A stretch of 25,791 nt of DNA from assembly GCA_944325615.1 (NCBI GenBank), contig CALVAU010000012.1:1-25791 (forward strand), read 5' to 3'. The translations under genes were made by a program, and so were the position numbers. Positions 13,655-21,149 of this stretch are shown in pieces. The notes under the pieces were generated by a model that was given only the letters and a program-made list of their open reading frames with translations, ran no database searches and was not told the origin of the DNA. This stretch comes from Candidatus Gastranaerophilales bacterium. GTDB taxonomy: Bacteria > Cyanobacteriota > Vampirovibrionia > Gastranaerophilales > Gastranaerophilaceae. Every line of letters starts with the position of its first letter. The first letter of the stretch is position 1.

Positions 13655-13975
13655 TTAAGCCGAATACAACTGGCAATTTCGCCAATGAGAATTTAATTCT
13701 TGTTGAATATAGGCATTTTGAAGCCATCTTTGGACATATCTTTCGTCCATCCCGAGCGTTCCTGTAAAAATACATCCTTCAGGCATTATGATTACAGCTT
13801 CGGAGATGCCTATTCGTATTACCAGATGAAATGTTTGATATATTTCAGGCTCCATCGATACCTTTAGATTATTATATCTTTCAACCGCCACGTTCTTCAA
13901 ACCTTTATAGTTTGAATGACAATCAATGATATACTCTTTTAAGTTTTGTCCTAACTCGTTGAACGACTTCGCCAT
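13655..13975 (-). CDS. Unknown 106-aa protein, tandem paralogue A
   Basis: This is the partner of the preceding entry: MAKSFNELGQNLKEYIID, NYKGLKNVAVERYNNLKVSM, IRIGISEA and LGMDERYVQRW align block by block with it. I chose the ATG at 13975 because it aligns with the start of the paralogue; a TTG four codons upstream (13987) is also in frame. The C-termini differ (LYSA against AELDNE), as does the segment before LGMDERYV. It lies 67 bp downstream of the DUF711 gene on the same strand, so it may belong to that operon. Function unknown. Confidence 0.7.
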   Translation of the reverse strand: MAKSFNELGQNLKEYIIDCHSNYKGLKNVAVERYNNLKVSMEPEIYQTFHLVIRIGISEAVIIMPEGCIFTGTLGMDERYVQRWLQNAYIQQELNSHWRNCQLYSA

Positions 13976-14042
13976 TGATATACTCAAAGATCTCTAATAT
14001 TAATTATTATTCCCATATATTAAAAAATATATAAGAATATTA

Positions 14043-15404
14043 TTAATTGTTAAGAGAATGTATAGGAGCAGGTATTCTACCGCCACGTCTTACAAAATTT
14101 GTTGACGACAAATCGTTCACTTTCATAATCGGAGCTTCACCGAGCAAACCGCCCCAAGAAACTTTATCTCCAAAAGTCTTACCGATTGCAGGAATAAGTC
14201 TTACAGCAGTTGTTTTCTTATTAATCATACCTATTGCCATTTCATCAGCGATCATACCCGCAATAGTATCAATCGGAGTATCCCCAGGTATTGCAATCAT
14301 ATCAAGACCGACAGAACATACTGATGTCATCGCTTCCAATTTATCAAAAGTCAAACAACCTCTTGATGCGGCATCAATCATACCAGCATCTTCAGATACA
14401 GGGATAAATGCTCCTGAAAGTCCGCCCACATGAGAACTTGCCATTATTCCGCCTTTTTTAACTGCATCATTCAACATTGCTAAAGCTGCAGTAGTACCAT
14501 GAGCACCTGCGTGCTCTAAGCCCATAGCCTGAAAAATTCCTGCTACGCTATCACCTATTGCAGGAGTAGGCGCTAAAGATAAATCAATTACACCAAAAGG
14601 AATTTCAAGGCGTTTTGCTAGTTTGCGCCCCACAAGCTCGCCTGTTGTCGTAATTTTATAAGCAATTTGTTTAATTTTATTTGCCAAAACACTCATATCT
14701 GCATCTTTTGGCAAATCTTCTATAGCAGCTCTCACAACTCCTGGACCTGATACACCAACATTTAATGCACATTCAGGTTCACCCATTCCGCAAAAAGCAC
14801 CTGCCATAAAAGGATTATCTCCCGGTGAATTGCAAAAACAAACTAATTTAGCAGCACCAATGCAATCTTTATCTACTGTTAATTCTGCTGATTTTTTAAT
14901 TATTTCCGCCATTTTTAAAACAGCATCCATATTAATTCCGGCTTTTGAAGAGGCCAAATTGATTGAAGAACATAAAAAATCAGTTTTCGCTAAAGCTTCA
15001 GGAATACTTTCAATTAAAAGCCTATCACCTTTTGTAAAACCTTTTTCGACAAGTGCAGAAAACCCACCGATAAAATTCACACCAACTTCTTTTCCTGCTT
15101 CATCAAGAGTTTGGGCTATTTTTACGTAATCAGGATTTTTGCAGGCTTCACCAATCAATGATATTGGAGTCACAGCAATTCTTTTATTTATTATCGGAAT
15201 TGAATACTCATTTTCCAAATCATTTGCGTATTCTACAAGATTTTTTGCATACTTTCTAATCTTGTTATGAATATTTTCGCAAACTCTTTCAACATCATTG
15301 TCGATACAATCTCTTAAACTAAGTGAAAGCGTTACAGTCCTTATATCAAGATTGTAAAGCTTTATCATATTTATGGTTTCTAAAATATAGTTTTCGTTAA
15401 TCAT
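14043..15404 (-). CDS. UPF0210 / DUF711 (PFL-like) family protein
   Basis: The 453-residue length and blocks such as IRTVTLSLSLRDC, KRIAVTPISLI, FIGGFSALVEKG, GEPECALNVGVSGPGVV and HAGAHGTTAALAMLNDAVKKGG match the UPF0210 family, whose fold resembles pyruvate formate-lyase but whose reaction is not established. No glycyl-radical motif is evident to me. The start ATG lies inside the end of the MotB-like gene (8-bp overlap), implying coupled translation with the membrane motor pair upstream. In many genomes this family sits beside a small ACT-domain gene; no ACT-domain protein is seen here. Confidence 0.85.
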   Translation of the reverse strand: MINENYILETINMIKLYNLDIRTVTLSLSLRDCIDNDVERVCENIHNKIRKYAKNLVEYANDLENEYSIPIINKRIAVTPISLIGEACKNPDYVKIAQTLDEAGKEVGVNFIGGFSALVEKGFTKGDRLLIESIPEALAKTDFLCSSINLASSKAGINMDAVLKMAEIIKKSAELTVDKDCIGAAKLVCFCNSPGDNPFMAGAFCGMGEPECALNVGVSGPGVVRAAIEDLPKDADMSVLANKIKQIAYKITTTGELVGRKLAKRLEIPFGVIDLSLAPTPAIGDSVAGIFQAMGLEHAGAHGTTAALAMLNDAVKKGGIMASSHVGGLSGAFIPVSEDAGMIDAASRGCLTFDKLEAMTSVCSVGLDMIAIPGDTPIDTIAGMIADEMAIGMINKKTTAVRLIPAIGKTFGDKVSWGGLLGEAPIMKVNDLSSTNFVRRGGRIPAPIHSLNN

Positions 15405-16095
15405 TTCCGAAATTCAATCCCAAAACTTTCGCAAAATTGTTGGCTTTTACTCGAAGTTTTAATTCAACCCTTCTACTTTTTGCGTAATCTTCTTTTCCAT
15501 CAATTATTATAGGATCTGAAAAGCTTTTGCCCTCTACAACGAGCATTTTTCTCAAAGCTTCACTGTTTTTCTTATCATAATTTGTTTTGAAAGCATACTG
15601 AGCAACTGCATTTGCCCTTAACAAACTCAGTTCCATATTCTTTGCATACTGCTCATCCAAAGTCTTAAGCCCAGCATAAGTCTGAGAATCGGTATGACCT
15701 TGAATTACGATATCTGTTATATTCTCTCTCAAAACATCTTTAGAATATATTGTATCCAAATAAATAGGAATAAATTTATCCAAATAAGCTTTACCTTTAG
15801 GAGATAGAGTATAACTGTTTAGTTCAAATAATTCCAAATTGGAAATTTTAACATTACCTGTCAATCTGTCAATTTCAGCATCAATTTTAGCTTCTTTAAG
15901 CTTTGCGGCGAGCTCTTCAGTTGCTTTCATCTGACTTTCTTGGAGTTTTACAGTCTCTTGCGTAAACCCTGTCATGGCAAATACGAACAAAGTCATGAAG
16001 ATAATCGCCAAACCAAGCATCAAGTCGGCCATCGTCGTCCAGAATATATTATCAGCTGCTTCTTCATGTGCTGTTTTTTTACCTAAAATCGCCAT
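15397..16095 (-). CDS. MotB/ZorB-like OmpA-domain stator protein
   Basis: The 232-residue product has a short cytosolic N-terminus, one membrane helix (about 22-43) and a periplasmic OmpA-type peptidoglycan-binding domain (about 90-222) with IQGHTDS (131-137), LSLLRANAV and KSRRVELKL. The helix begins with TTMADLMLGL, where Asp24 occupies the proton-binding Asp position of MotB. A segment after the helix (45-75) is helical and could form the plug. The gene begins 11 bp after the MotA-like gene with AAAGGAAA as ribosome-binding site. It should form the two-subunit core of an ion-driven motor. The function served is unknown. Confidence 0.85.
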   Translation of the reverse strand: MAILGKKTAHEEAADNIFWTTMADLMLGLAIIFMTLFVFAMTGFTQETVKLQESQMKATEELAAKLKEAKIDAEIDRLTGNVKISNLELFELNSYTLSPKGKAYLDKFIPIYLDTIYSKDVLRENITDIVIQGHTDSQTYAGLKTLDEQYAKNMELSLLRANAVAQYAFKTNYDKKNSEALRKMLVVEGKSFSDPIIIDGKEDYAKSRRVELKLRVKANNFAKVLGLNFGND

Positions 16096-16106
16096 TCAAA
16101 TTTCCT

Positions 16107-17015
16107 TTAAAAAATATCATCTACGACATCACCGCCGCCACCTTTTTTAGAAACTTCTTTCATTTGCTTATTCATTAAATTGATACCAAAAATAAGGTTT
16201 TCTAAATAAGGTACTAGATTTGATGCTATACCAGAGTTCAGTGCTACTTTAAAACTTTCAGGCAACTGAGTTATCATATGCTGCAAATTATTATTTTGGA
16301 TTTTTGTCTCACGTAAAAGTTCAAATAAGAATTTTTCGGATGATACGTTATCAAATAATTTTGAAATCAAATCCTGACACTTTGCCATCCATTTTTTACA
16401 CAAATTGTTATAAGAAACTTTTTCCAAAATAAGGAATAGAAGTGATGAACCTACCGCAAATACTGATACCAAAGCTGCGACCTGCATTGATGCCATCAAG
16501 TTTGCAACAGATGAAATTGTTTTTTCTTGAGATGAAAAGTCAATTTTTCCGAACGCAATAGCGATGTTCAAGAAGGTAAATAACGGACCGCAACCTGTCA
16601 AGATTGTAGGTACTGTTTGGAGAAATTTAAAATTGAATTTAGAAATAATCAAAGAATCTTCATTGAAAAAATAAAGAGGATCAACTGTTGTCTGAACATT
16701 TTGAACCGTTGTAGAAACCTCTTTGTAAGTTAAATTGTTGTTTTGTCCTCTCAATGCAACTGATTCAGAAAAAACAAGAGTATTTTTAAATTCCATCCAA
16801 GCTCCGGAAACATAAGGATTAACCATCATCCATTCATCAATTTCTTTGAACCTGAAATTCAAATCTGTTTTTTTAAAGTTAGTCAAAAACTTATAAAAAA
16901 TCTTCAAATTCTTGCTGACATACAAATATCTGTTTAAACAAAAGATTATAGATACAACAAAAGTTGATAATACAATCAAAATAGGTATATCAGTAAATAT
17001 AAAAGCTAAATTCAT
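16107..17015 (-). CDS. MotA/TolQ/ExbB/ZorA-like proton channel subunit
   Basis: At 302 residues it has three predicted membrane helices: 8-28, 134-156 (TVPTILTGCGPLFTFLNIAIAF) and 175-198 (ASMQVAALVSVFAVGSSLLFLIL), with a large cytosolic segment between the first two, as in the ZorA/TolQ/ExbB type of the MotA superfamily. The helix 2-3 pattern G-PLFTFL and the small-residue-rich helix 3 fit the five-subunit ring. The C-terminal tail is only about 100 residues and ends in KKGGGGDVVDDIF, much shorter than the tails of anti-phage ZorA. It pairs with the MotB-like gene directly downstream. It starts with ATG after GGAGA. Confidence 0.8.
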   Translation of the reverse strand: MNLAFIFTDIPILIVLSTFVVSIIFCLNRYLYVSKNLKIFYKFLTNFKKTDLNFRFKEIDEWMMVNPYVSGAWMEFKNTLVFSESVALRGQNNNLTYKEVSTTVQNVQTTVDPLYFFNEDSLIISKFNFKFLQTVPTILTGCGPLFTFLNIAIAFGKIDFSSQEKTISSVANLMASMQVAALVSVFAVGSSLLFLILEKVSYNNLCKKWMAKCQDLISKLFDNVSSEKFLFELLRETKIQNNNLQHMITQLPESFKVALNSGIASNLVPYLENLIFGINLMNKQMKEVSKKGGGGDVVDDIF

Positions 17016-17039
17016 CTAATAAATCTCCATTCCAGCAGA

Positions 17040-17079
17040 ATTATAGCATAGTTAAACTATTCTTGCAAAATGTTAAACT
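17040..17079 (-). promoter_or_regulatory. Promoter of the motor operon with overlapping repeats
   Basis: Minus-strand TTGCAA (17063-17068), 17 bp, TATAAT (17040-17045) with TGC in extended -10 position. The spacer holds the inverted repeat ATAGTT-A-AACTAT (17048-17060), and GTTAAACT recurs 21 bp away (17051-17058 and 17072-17079), so a repressor or activator site is likely. The predicted transcript has a short leader with GGAGA. Confidence 0.65.
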
Positions 17080-17099
17080 TTGTAATAAAAAAAAGACTT

Positions 17100-17129
17100 T
17101 TAACAAATTAGCAAAATCTACTATATATT
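17100..17129 (+). promoter_or_regulatory. Promoter of the 17216 gene and its leader
   Basis: TTAACA (17100-17105) and TATATA/TATATT (17122-17129) at 16-18 bp spacing. The resulting leader is about 80 nt and contains GCAGGGG (near 17139-17145) able to pair with CCCCGC (near 17188), and CCTT able to pair with the AAGG of the ribosome-binding site. Confidence 0.45.
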
Positions 17130-17215
17130 GTTAGACCTGCAGGGGATTATTTAAGATTAAAAAACATTTACAATTCAAATATAAGAAAACCCCGCCTTAG
17201 ACAAGGAGGAACTTT

Positions 17216-17524
17216 ATGCTGATGGGAAACAATTGCCACGATTACAGCAGATACAATCGGCTTGAAATGAAAAATGTGAATAAAGATATTGTATCTTGGC
17301 TAGAAGACATAGTCGAAGAGAACAATAGCCGTATTGAGCGCAAAGAATGGAAAAGTAAATATAACAGCTATGTTGTATATGATTACGAACCTTTTTGCAC
17401 AGACGGCTTTGAAATAAATCTTGTAATCACATCTTATGATGCAGCTTATCTAAATTTTATCAAATACCTGTATGATGAAAAAATAAGTACGATAGAATAC
17501 TTAAACAGCTGTATTGGGGCTTAA
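17216..17524 (+). CDS. Unknown 102-aa protein
   Basis: I do not recognise it. The product is acidic, with a helical first half (KNVNKDIVSWLEDIVEENNSRIERKEW), a strand-like middle (YNSYVVYDYEP, GFEINLVITSY) and a Tyr-rich helical end (AAYLNFIKYLYDEKISTIEYL). No signal peptide or membrane helix is present. The start at 17216 has a perfect AGGAGG 6 nt upstream; an in-frame ATG two codons on is less well spaced. It is transcribed divergently from the motor operon and ends at a strong bidirectional terminator shared with the zinc-ribbon gene. Confidence 0.75.
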   Translation: MLMGNNCHDYSRYNRLEMKNVNKDIVSWLEDIVEENNSRIERKEWKSKYNSYVVYDYEPFCTDGFEINLVITSYDAAYLNFIKYLYDEKISTIEYLNSCIGA

Positions 17525-17540
17525 AAAGCCAATATAATAA

Positions 17541-17573
17541 ACAAAGGCGAGACTAAAATAGTCTCGCCTTTGT
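17541..17573. terminator. Bidirectional terminator between convergent genes
   Basis: A perfect 15-bp stem (17541-17555 with 17559-17573) around a 3-nt AAA loop, lying 17 bp after the plus-strand stop and 22 bp after the minus-strand stop. It can serve both the 17216 gene and the zinc-ribbon gene. Confidence 0.85.
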
Positions 17574-17594
17574 ATTTAAATCTATATTATTAAA

Positions 17595-17888
17595 CTATTC
17601 TGCTGATGCTTGCGCGCGCATTGCAGTAAAACAATCTTTGCAATAGACTTCTTTTCCTTCAATCGGTTTGAATGGAACTTGTGTTTGAGCTCCGCATTTT
17701 GAACATACAGCATCATACATTTTTCTTGGTCCGCGTTTTCTGTTGTTCTGTCTGCGAGTTTTGCGACAAGCCGGACATCTTTTTGGTTTGTTTACTAGTC
17801 CTTTTTCTGCATAAAATTCTTGTTCGCCTGCTGTGAAGACAAATTCTGCTCCGCAATCTTCACATACTAATGTTTCGTCTTGGTACAT
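17595..17888 (-). CDS. Double CxxC zinc-ribbon protein
   Basis: The 97-residue product has four CxxC pairs: CEDC and CPAC in the first half (the second followed by RKTRRQNNRKRG, a basic stretch), then CSKC and CKDC near the end. This matches the small CxxC-x-CxxC zinc-ribbon proteins found widely in bacteria, often annotated as zinc-binding domain proteins of unknown role; the basic middle suggests nucleic-acid or ribosome contact. I chose the ATG at 17888 because GGAGA lies 6-8 nt upstream; the frame is open 8 codons further. It has its own promoter and terminator. Confidence 0.85.
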   Translation of the reverse strand: MYQDETLVCEDCGAEFVFTAGEQEFYAEKGLVNKPKRCPACRKTRRQNNRKRGPRKMYDAVCSKCGAQTQVPFKPIEGKEVYCKDCFTAMRAQASAE

Positions 17889-17953
17889 TGTTGTTCTCCT
17901 GATTTTGTACATTTAAAAAGAAATCTATCTACAGAATTCTTTTTATTTTACAT

Positions 17954-17982
17954 ATTATAACGTATATTTGAAATTTATGCAA
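17954..17982 (-). promoter_or_regulatory. Promoter of the zinc-ribbon gene
   Basis: Minus-strand TTGCAT (17977-17982), 17 bp, TATAAT (17954-17959). The start site would be near 17947, giving a leader of about 60 nt. Confidence 0.8.
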
Positions 17983-17995
17983 CATGGCGACTTTA

Positions 17996-19321
17996 TTATA
18001 GGAGTATTTGAGTACCAAGAATCACTCTATGACTGTCTTCTGTATTTTCATTATCGCAAAAAACGTAATTCAAAATTAACCTAAGAGCCTGCCCTTTTAT
18101 AAAATAATTGAGACCTGCTGTATATTCTCTTCTCAAATCACCGCTTATATCCCGATTTGGATCAAATTGGTCATAACGAGCGAGAACATGTAATTTTTTA
18201 GTCAAACGATACGAAAAAAAAAAAAAAAAACCGGAAGCTTTATTAGAACTAAAACTTCTTCCATTATACCCGTCAGCTATTGAATACTCGGCATTTGCAG
18301 CAAACTTTTTATATGAATATCCGATGTAAGCACCGCCAACTGTATAATTTTCATCTCTATGACCTGCATTCAAACCTGTACCAAGGACCAAATGACCATA
18401 ACGTCCATCTGTTTTGCCTAAAGGTTTGAAGTTTAGCCACCCTGTAAACTCTGGACCTGCAAAAAATTCATGAAAATACCTGTCTGAACTATTCAACGCC
18501 AAACTATAATCCGCTAAAGAATAATTACCAACAACACGCACACCCAATGCTCTTGTGTTACCAAAATTTCTTGCGATTTGAGATCGAGCAGCAAAAGGTA
18601 ATGTATAAGAGCTGGCACCACCATCAACTCCGACTTGGTTTCTTGAACTACCGACGATAATCTTATGATGCGGAATTGATTCATTCATTATGTAAGCGTC
18701 AGTGATAAAGCCTTGAAAGAAATTTTGACCATCAGTCGGTTTAAAATTAAATTGCAACTTGAAATCCGTATCCATTTCTTTAAGACTTCCGACAACACCA
18801 GCTTCAAAAATATTCAAATCGTACGTCGTATCATAATCACTTCCCGCAAACAGTCCGTTGAAATTTCCCTGATATGCTCCATAAAATTGAACTTTATCAA
18901 TCGGACCTTTTTTGTATTTGAAAGTCAATTCATCCTGCAATAGGTATGAAGGAATTGAAGTTCGTTCCAACTTCTTTTTATAAATCCGACCAAAAAGCGA
19001 TTCCTCTTCAATTTTGAAAGGATGATCAGAATCTTTATCTTTATCAATCAAGTTGTCAAAAATTGAGAATTCTACATCAACGTTATCGTTTACAGTATCT
19101 TTTTCTGCATCTTTAGCATCGTATTTTTTAATTTTGTCTAAAAGACTTCCACCTGAATTATTTTTATCATCTGAATTTTCAGGAAAACCTTCATTTTTCG
19201 TAACATCAAGAATTATGACGTCCTGTTTTGGGGCTTTTTTGGAGGTTTTTCCGTAAGCGGAAAGCGTATTGAAGGAGGTCAAAAATACTATTATGAAGGC
19301 TATTCGCAAAATCTTGTTCAC
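17996..19321 (-). CDS. Outer-membrane porin, phosphate-selective OprO/P-like
   Basis: The 441-residue product has a signal peptide (KILRIAFIIVFLTSFNTLSA), a long charged low-complexity linker (26-120), and a strand-rich C-terminal barrel with many aromatic-ended strands, GFFFFFSYRLTKKLHVLARYDQFDPNRD and a terminal strand HRVILGTQILL. The barrel pattern (YGAYQGNFNG, DAYIMNESIPHHKIIVGSSRNQVG) resembles the phosphate-selective porin O/P family. The start is a GTG at 19321; a TATAAT box ends 9 bp before it and there is no Shine-Dalgarno. A run of 17 Ts on the coding strand encodes the Phe run at about residue 364-368; the frame is open in this sequence. Confidence 0.8.
   Translation of the reverse strand: MNKILRIAFIIVFLTSFNTLSAYGKTSKKAPKQDVIILDVTKNEGFPENSDDKNNSGGSLLDKIKKYDAKDAEKDTVNDNVDVEFSIFDNLIDKDKDSDHPFKIEEESLFGRIYKKKLERTSIPSYLLQDELTFKYKKGPIDKVQFYGAYQGNFNGLFAGSDYDTTYDLNIFEAGVVGSLKEMDTDFKLQFNFKPTDGQNFFQGFITDAYIMNESIPHHKIIVGSSRNQVGVDGGASSYTLPFAARSQIARNFGNTRALGVRVVGNYSLADYSLALNSSDRYFHEFFAGPEFTGWLNFKPLGKTDGRYGHLVLGTGLNAGHRDENYTVGGAYIGYSYKKFAANAEYSIADGYNGRSFSSNKASGFFFFFSYRLTKKLHVLARYDQFDPNRDISGDLRREYTAGLNYFIKGQALRLILNYVFCDNENTEDSHRVILGTQILL
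18214..18230 (-). repeat. Homopolymeric T17 tract inside the porin gene
   Basis: Seventeen As on the plus strand (Ts on the coding strand) encode five consecutive Phe in a predicted barrel strand. A one-base length change would truncate the last 75 or so residues, including the closing strands. Confidence 0.9.
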
Positions 19322-19329
19322 AAATATTA

Positions 19330-19340
19330 ATTATAACATA
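19330..19340 (-). promoter_or_regulatory. Extended -10 promoter of the porin, predicted leaderless GTG start
   Basis: TGT-TATAAT on the minus strand (TATAAT at 19330-19335) ends 9 bp before the G of the GTG start at 19321. No ribosome-binding site is present. It is back-to-back with the decarboxylase promoter. Confidence 0.55.
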
Positions 19341-19347
19341 AAACATA

Positions 19348-19377
19348 TTGAAATTCATAGTTTTTTTATTGTATATT
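19348..19377 (+). promoter_or_regulatory. Promoter of the decarboxylase gene, predicted leaderless
   Basis: TTGAAA (19348-19353), 18 bp, TATATT (19372-19377). The ATG at 19384 lies 7 bp after the -10 box, with no ribosome-binding site; the longer ATG at 19348 would lie inside the -35 box and is therefore unlikely. Confidence 0.6.
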
Positions 19378-19383
19378 ATAAGT

Positions 19384-20826
19384 ATGACAGATGTAACACA
19401 AAAGATGAAATCCGCTAAGTCCAAAAATGCGGTTAAAATAAAAGCCCCGATTGTAGATGCTCTAAAAAAAGCTTACGAAAATCCTACATATCAGTTTCAC
19501 ATCCCCGGCCATACAAAAGGTAACGGAACTTTGCCTGAGTTTAAAAAACTAATCGGCAAAAAAGCTCTTATGGTCGACACGACTGATGAATTTGATAATC
19601 TTGGCACTCTTCATCCTGCAACAGGCCCGATCAAAGAGGCTCAAGAGTTGGCTGCAAAAGCTTTCGGCGCTAAAAAAACTTTCTTTTTGCTTAACGGCTC
19701 TACTGCCGGAAACCTTGCTATCGCAATGGGATTAACAAAGAAAGGTCAAAGAATTTTAACTAACAGAAACTGTCACAGATCAGTTTTGACCGGTATGATT
19801 ATTTCAGGTGCAGAACCCCTATGGTTGATTCCCGAAAGATTTGAAGATTGGGGAATCTGGGGCAACGTAAGTCCTGAAAGTGTTGAAGAACAATTAAAAA
19901 TGCACGATGACATCGCTATGGTATGGATTACAAATCCGACTTATGAAGGTGTTGTATCTGATATCAAATCAATTTCAGCAATCTGCAAAAGATATAAAGT
20001 GCCATTAATTGTTGATGAAGCTCATGCCTGCCTATGGAACTTTAACAAGCATTTGCCGACACCTGCTTTGCAATTAGGGGCTGACGCTGTTGTACATTCA
20101 CTTCACAAAACAGGCGGATCAATGAGCCAAAGCTCAATGCTGCATATTGCGGAAAATTCTATTTTAGATGTTGATGCAATTGAAAAAACATTGAAACTTT
20201 TGCACACAACAAGCCCTTCTTTAATGCTTCTTGCAAGCCTTGACGCTGCTCGTGCAAATTTGGAAAGCCAAAGGGGCAAAAACCAGCTTGCTCGTGCGGT
20301 TGAAAATGCCAAATATCTTCGTCGCGAAATCGATACAATGGAACATATCCACCATCTAAAACCTGATTTCGGCTACAAAACAGATATTACAAAAGTATTT
20401 ATAAAAGCTGACGGACTGTCAGGCAAACGTCTTGAATCAATTTTAGAAATCGACTTTAATATAGAAGTCGAAAGTGCATCAGATGCAGGACTTTTAATTC
20501 TTTCAAATATCGGAAATTCACGCAATGATATCAAATATCTTGTAGAATGTCTGCATAAAATAGACAAAACAAATTATTCAGATATTTGCTATTTGGAAAA
20601 CAAAAAGCATATGCCAATGCTTACGCCGATTATCAAAATGAATTTACGCGATAGCTTCTATGCAGAAAAAGAAACTATTCCAAAATCTCAAGCTATCGGT
20701 AGAATTTCAGCTGAAGTAATTGCAGAATGTCCTCCGGGAATTGCGATTTTGCTTCCGGGTGAATTGATTACCGAAGCGCATCTTCCATATTTGCAGGATT
20801 ACGAATTTATTGAAGTTATTAAGTAA
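19384..20826 (+). CDS. PLP-dependent Orn/Lys/Arg decarboxylase, short form
   Basis: This fold-type I enzyme decarboxylates a basic amino acid (arginine, lysine or ornithine) to a polyamine precursor in the cytosol. Taken from the ATG at 19384 it has 480 residues, the length of the compact Bacillus SpeA-type enzymes rather than the ~700-residue inducible E. coli ones. Visible marks: FHIPGHTKG near the N-terminus, LNGSTAGN (103-110), His131 in NCHRS, the cofactor Asp211 in VDEAHA, and the Schiff-base Lys242 in HSLHKTGGSMSQSS. PPGIAILLPGE near the C-terminus is also typical. Which amino acid is used cannot be decided by eye. Confidence 0.92.
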   Translation: MTDVTQKMKSAKSKNAVKIKAPIVDALKKAYENPTYQFHIPGHTKGNGTLPEFKKLIGKKALMVDTTDEFDNLGTLHPATGPIKEAQELAAKAFGAKKTFFLLNGSTAGNLAIAMGLTKKGQRILTNRNCHRSVLTGMIISGAEPLWLIPERFEDWGIWGNVSPESVEEQLKMHDDIAMVWITNPTYEGVVSDIKSISAICKRYKVPLIVDEAHACLWNFNKHLPTPALQLGADAVVHSLHKTGGSMSQSSMLHIAENSILDVDAIEKTLKLLHTTSPSLMLLASLDAARANLESQRGKNQLARAVENAKYLRREIDTMEHIHHLKPDFGYKTDITKVFIKADGLSGKRLESILEIDFNIEVESASDAGLLILSNIGNSRNDIKYLVECLHKIDKTNYSDICYLENKKHMPMLTPIIKMNLRDSFYAEKETIPKSQAIGRISAEVIAECPPGIAILLPGELITEAHLPYLQDYEFIEVIK

Positions 20827-20847
20827 GCAATTTAAGCTTTTTCAATA

Positions 20848-21072
20848 TTATATATCATTTTTTAAACTAAATAGCTTATCAAATTCTATATTTAAAGCCT
20901 TCATTAAATTCACTAATGTTGAAAATTTAAAGTCAGCTTTTCCATTTTCTATTAAACTAATTTGTTGCATTTGCAATCCAGCAAGATTGGCAAGAGCCTC
21001 TTGAGTAAGCTTTCTTCTATTACGCTCAGCTCTTAAATTATTACCGAAAATAATCAAATATTTTTCATCCAT
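20848..21072 (-). CDS. Xre-family helix-turn-helix repressor
   Basis: The 74-residue product is a bare Cro/C1-type domain: LRAERNRRKLTQEALANLAGLQMQQISLIENGKADFKFSTLVNLMKAL, with the recognition helix in LQMQQISLIENG. There is no extra sensing or dimerisation domain. The ATG at 21072 follows a TATAAT box by 12 bp, so the leader is only a few bases and lacks a Shine-Dalgarno. Twin operator-like repeats lie in the divergent interval, overlapping the -10 region of the opposite 77-aa gene, so this protein probably represses that gene and perhaps itself. Confidence 0.9.
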   Translation of the reverse strand: MDEKYLIIFGNNLRAERNRRKLTQEALANLAGLQMQQISLIENGKADFKFSTLVNLMKALNIEFDKLFSLKNDI

Positions 21073-21083
21073 TTTTGTATGAT

Positions 21084-21140
21084 ATTATATTGACATAATA
21101 AGTTCTATATGCTATAGATTAAAATATATACGCTATAGAT
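21084..21140. promoter_or_regulatory. Divergent promoters with two Xre operator-like repeats
   Basis: Plus strand: TTGACA (21090-21095), 17 bp, TATAGA (21113-21118) with TGC in extended -10 position. Minus strand: TATAAT (21084-21089) for the xre gene. Operator 1 is TCTATA-TGC-TATAGA (21104-21118), a perfect inverted repeat covering the plus -10 box; operator 2 is TATATA-CGC-TATAGA (21125-21139), one mismatch. Their centres are 21 bp apart, two helical turns, so two dimers would bind the same DNA face. Confidence 0.75.
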
Positions 21141-21149
21141 GAAAAAACT

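Noticed and set aside
14047..14433. 128-aa plus-strand ORF opposite the UPF0210 gene
   Set aside because: It lies wholly within a well-conserved minus-strand gene and reflects its codon bias rather than a separate gene.
13655..17015. Complete Zorya anti-phage system
   Set aside because: The MotA/MotB-like pair resembles ZorA/ZorB, but the ring subunit lacks the long tail and no ZorC, ZorD or ZorE (helicase or nuclease) gene is adjacent.
20810..21004. Plus-strand ORF after the decarboxylase
   Set aside because: It overlaps the minus-strand Xre gene, whose helix-turn-helix translation is convincing.
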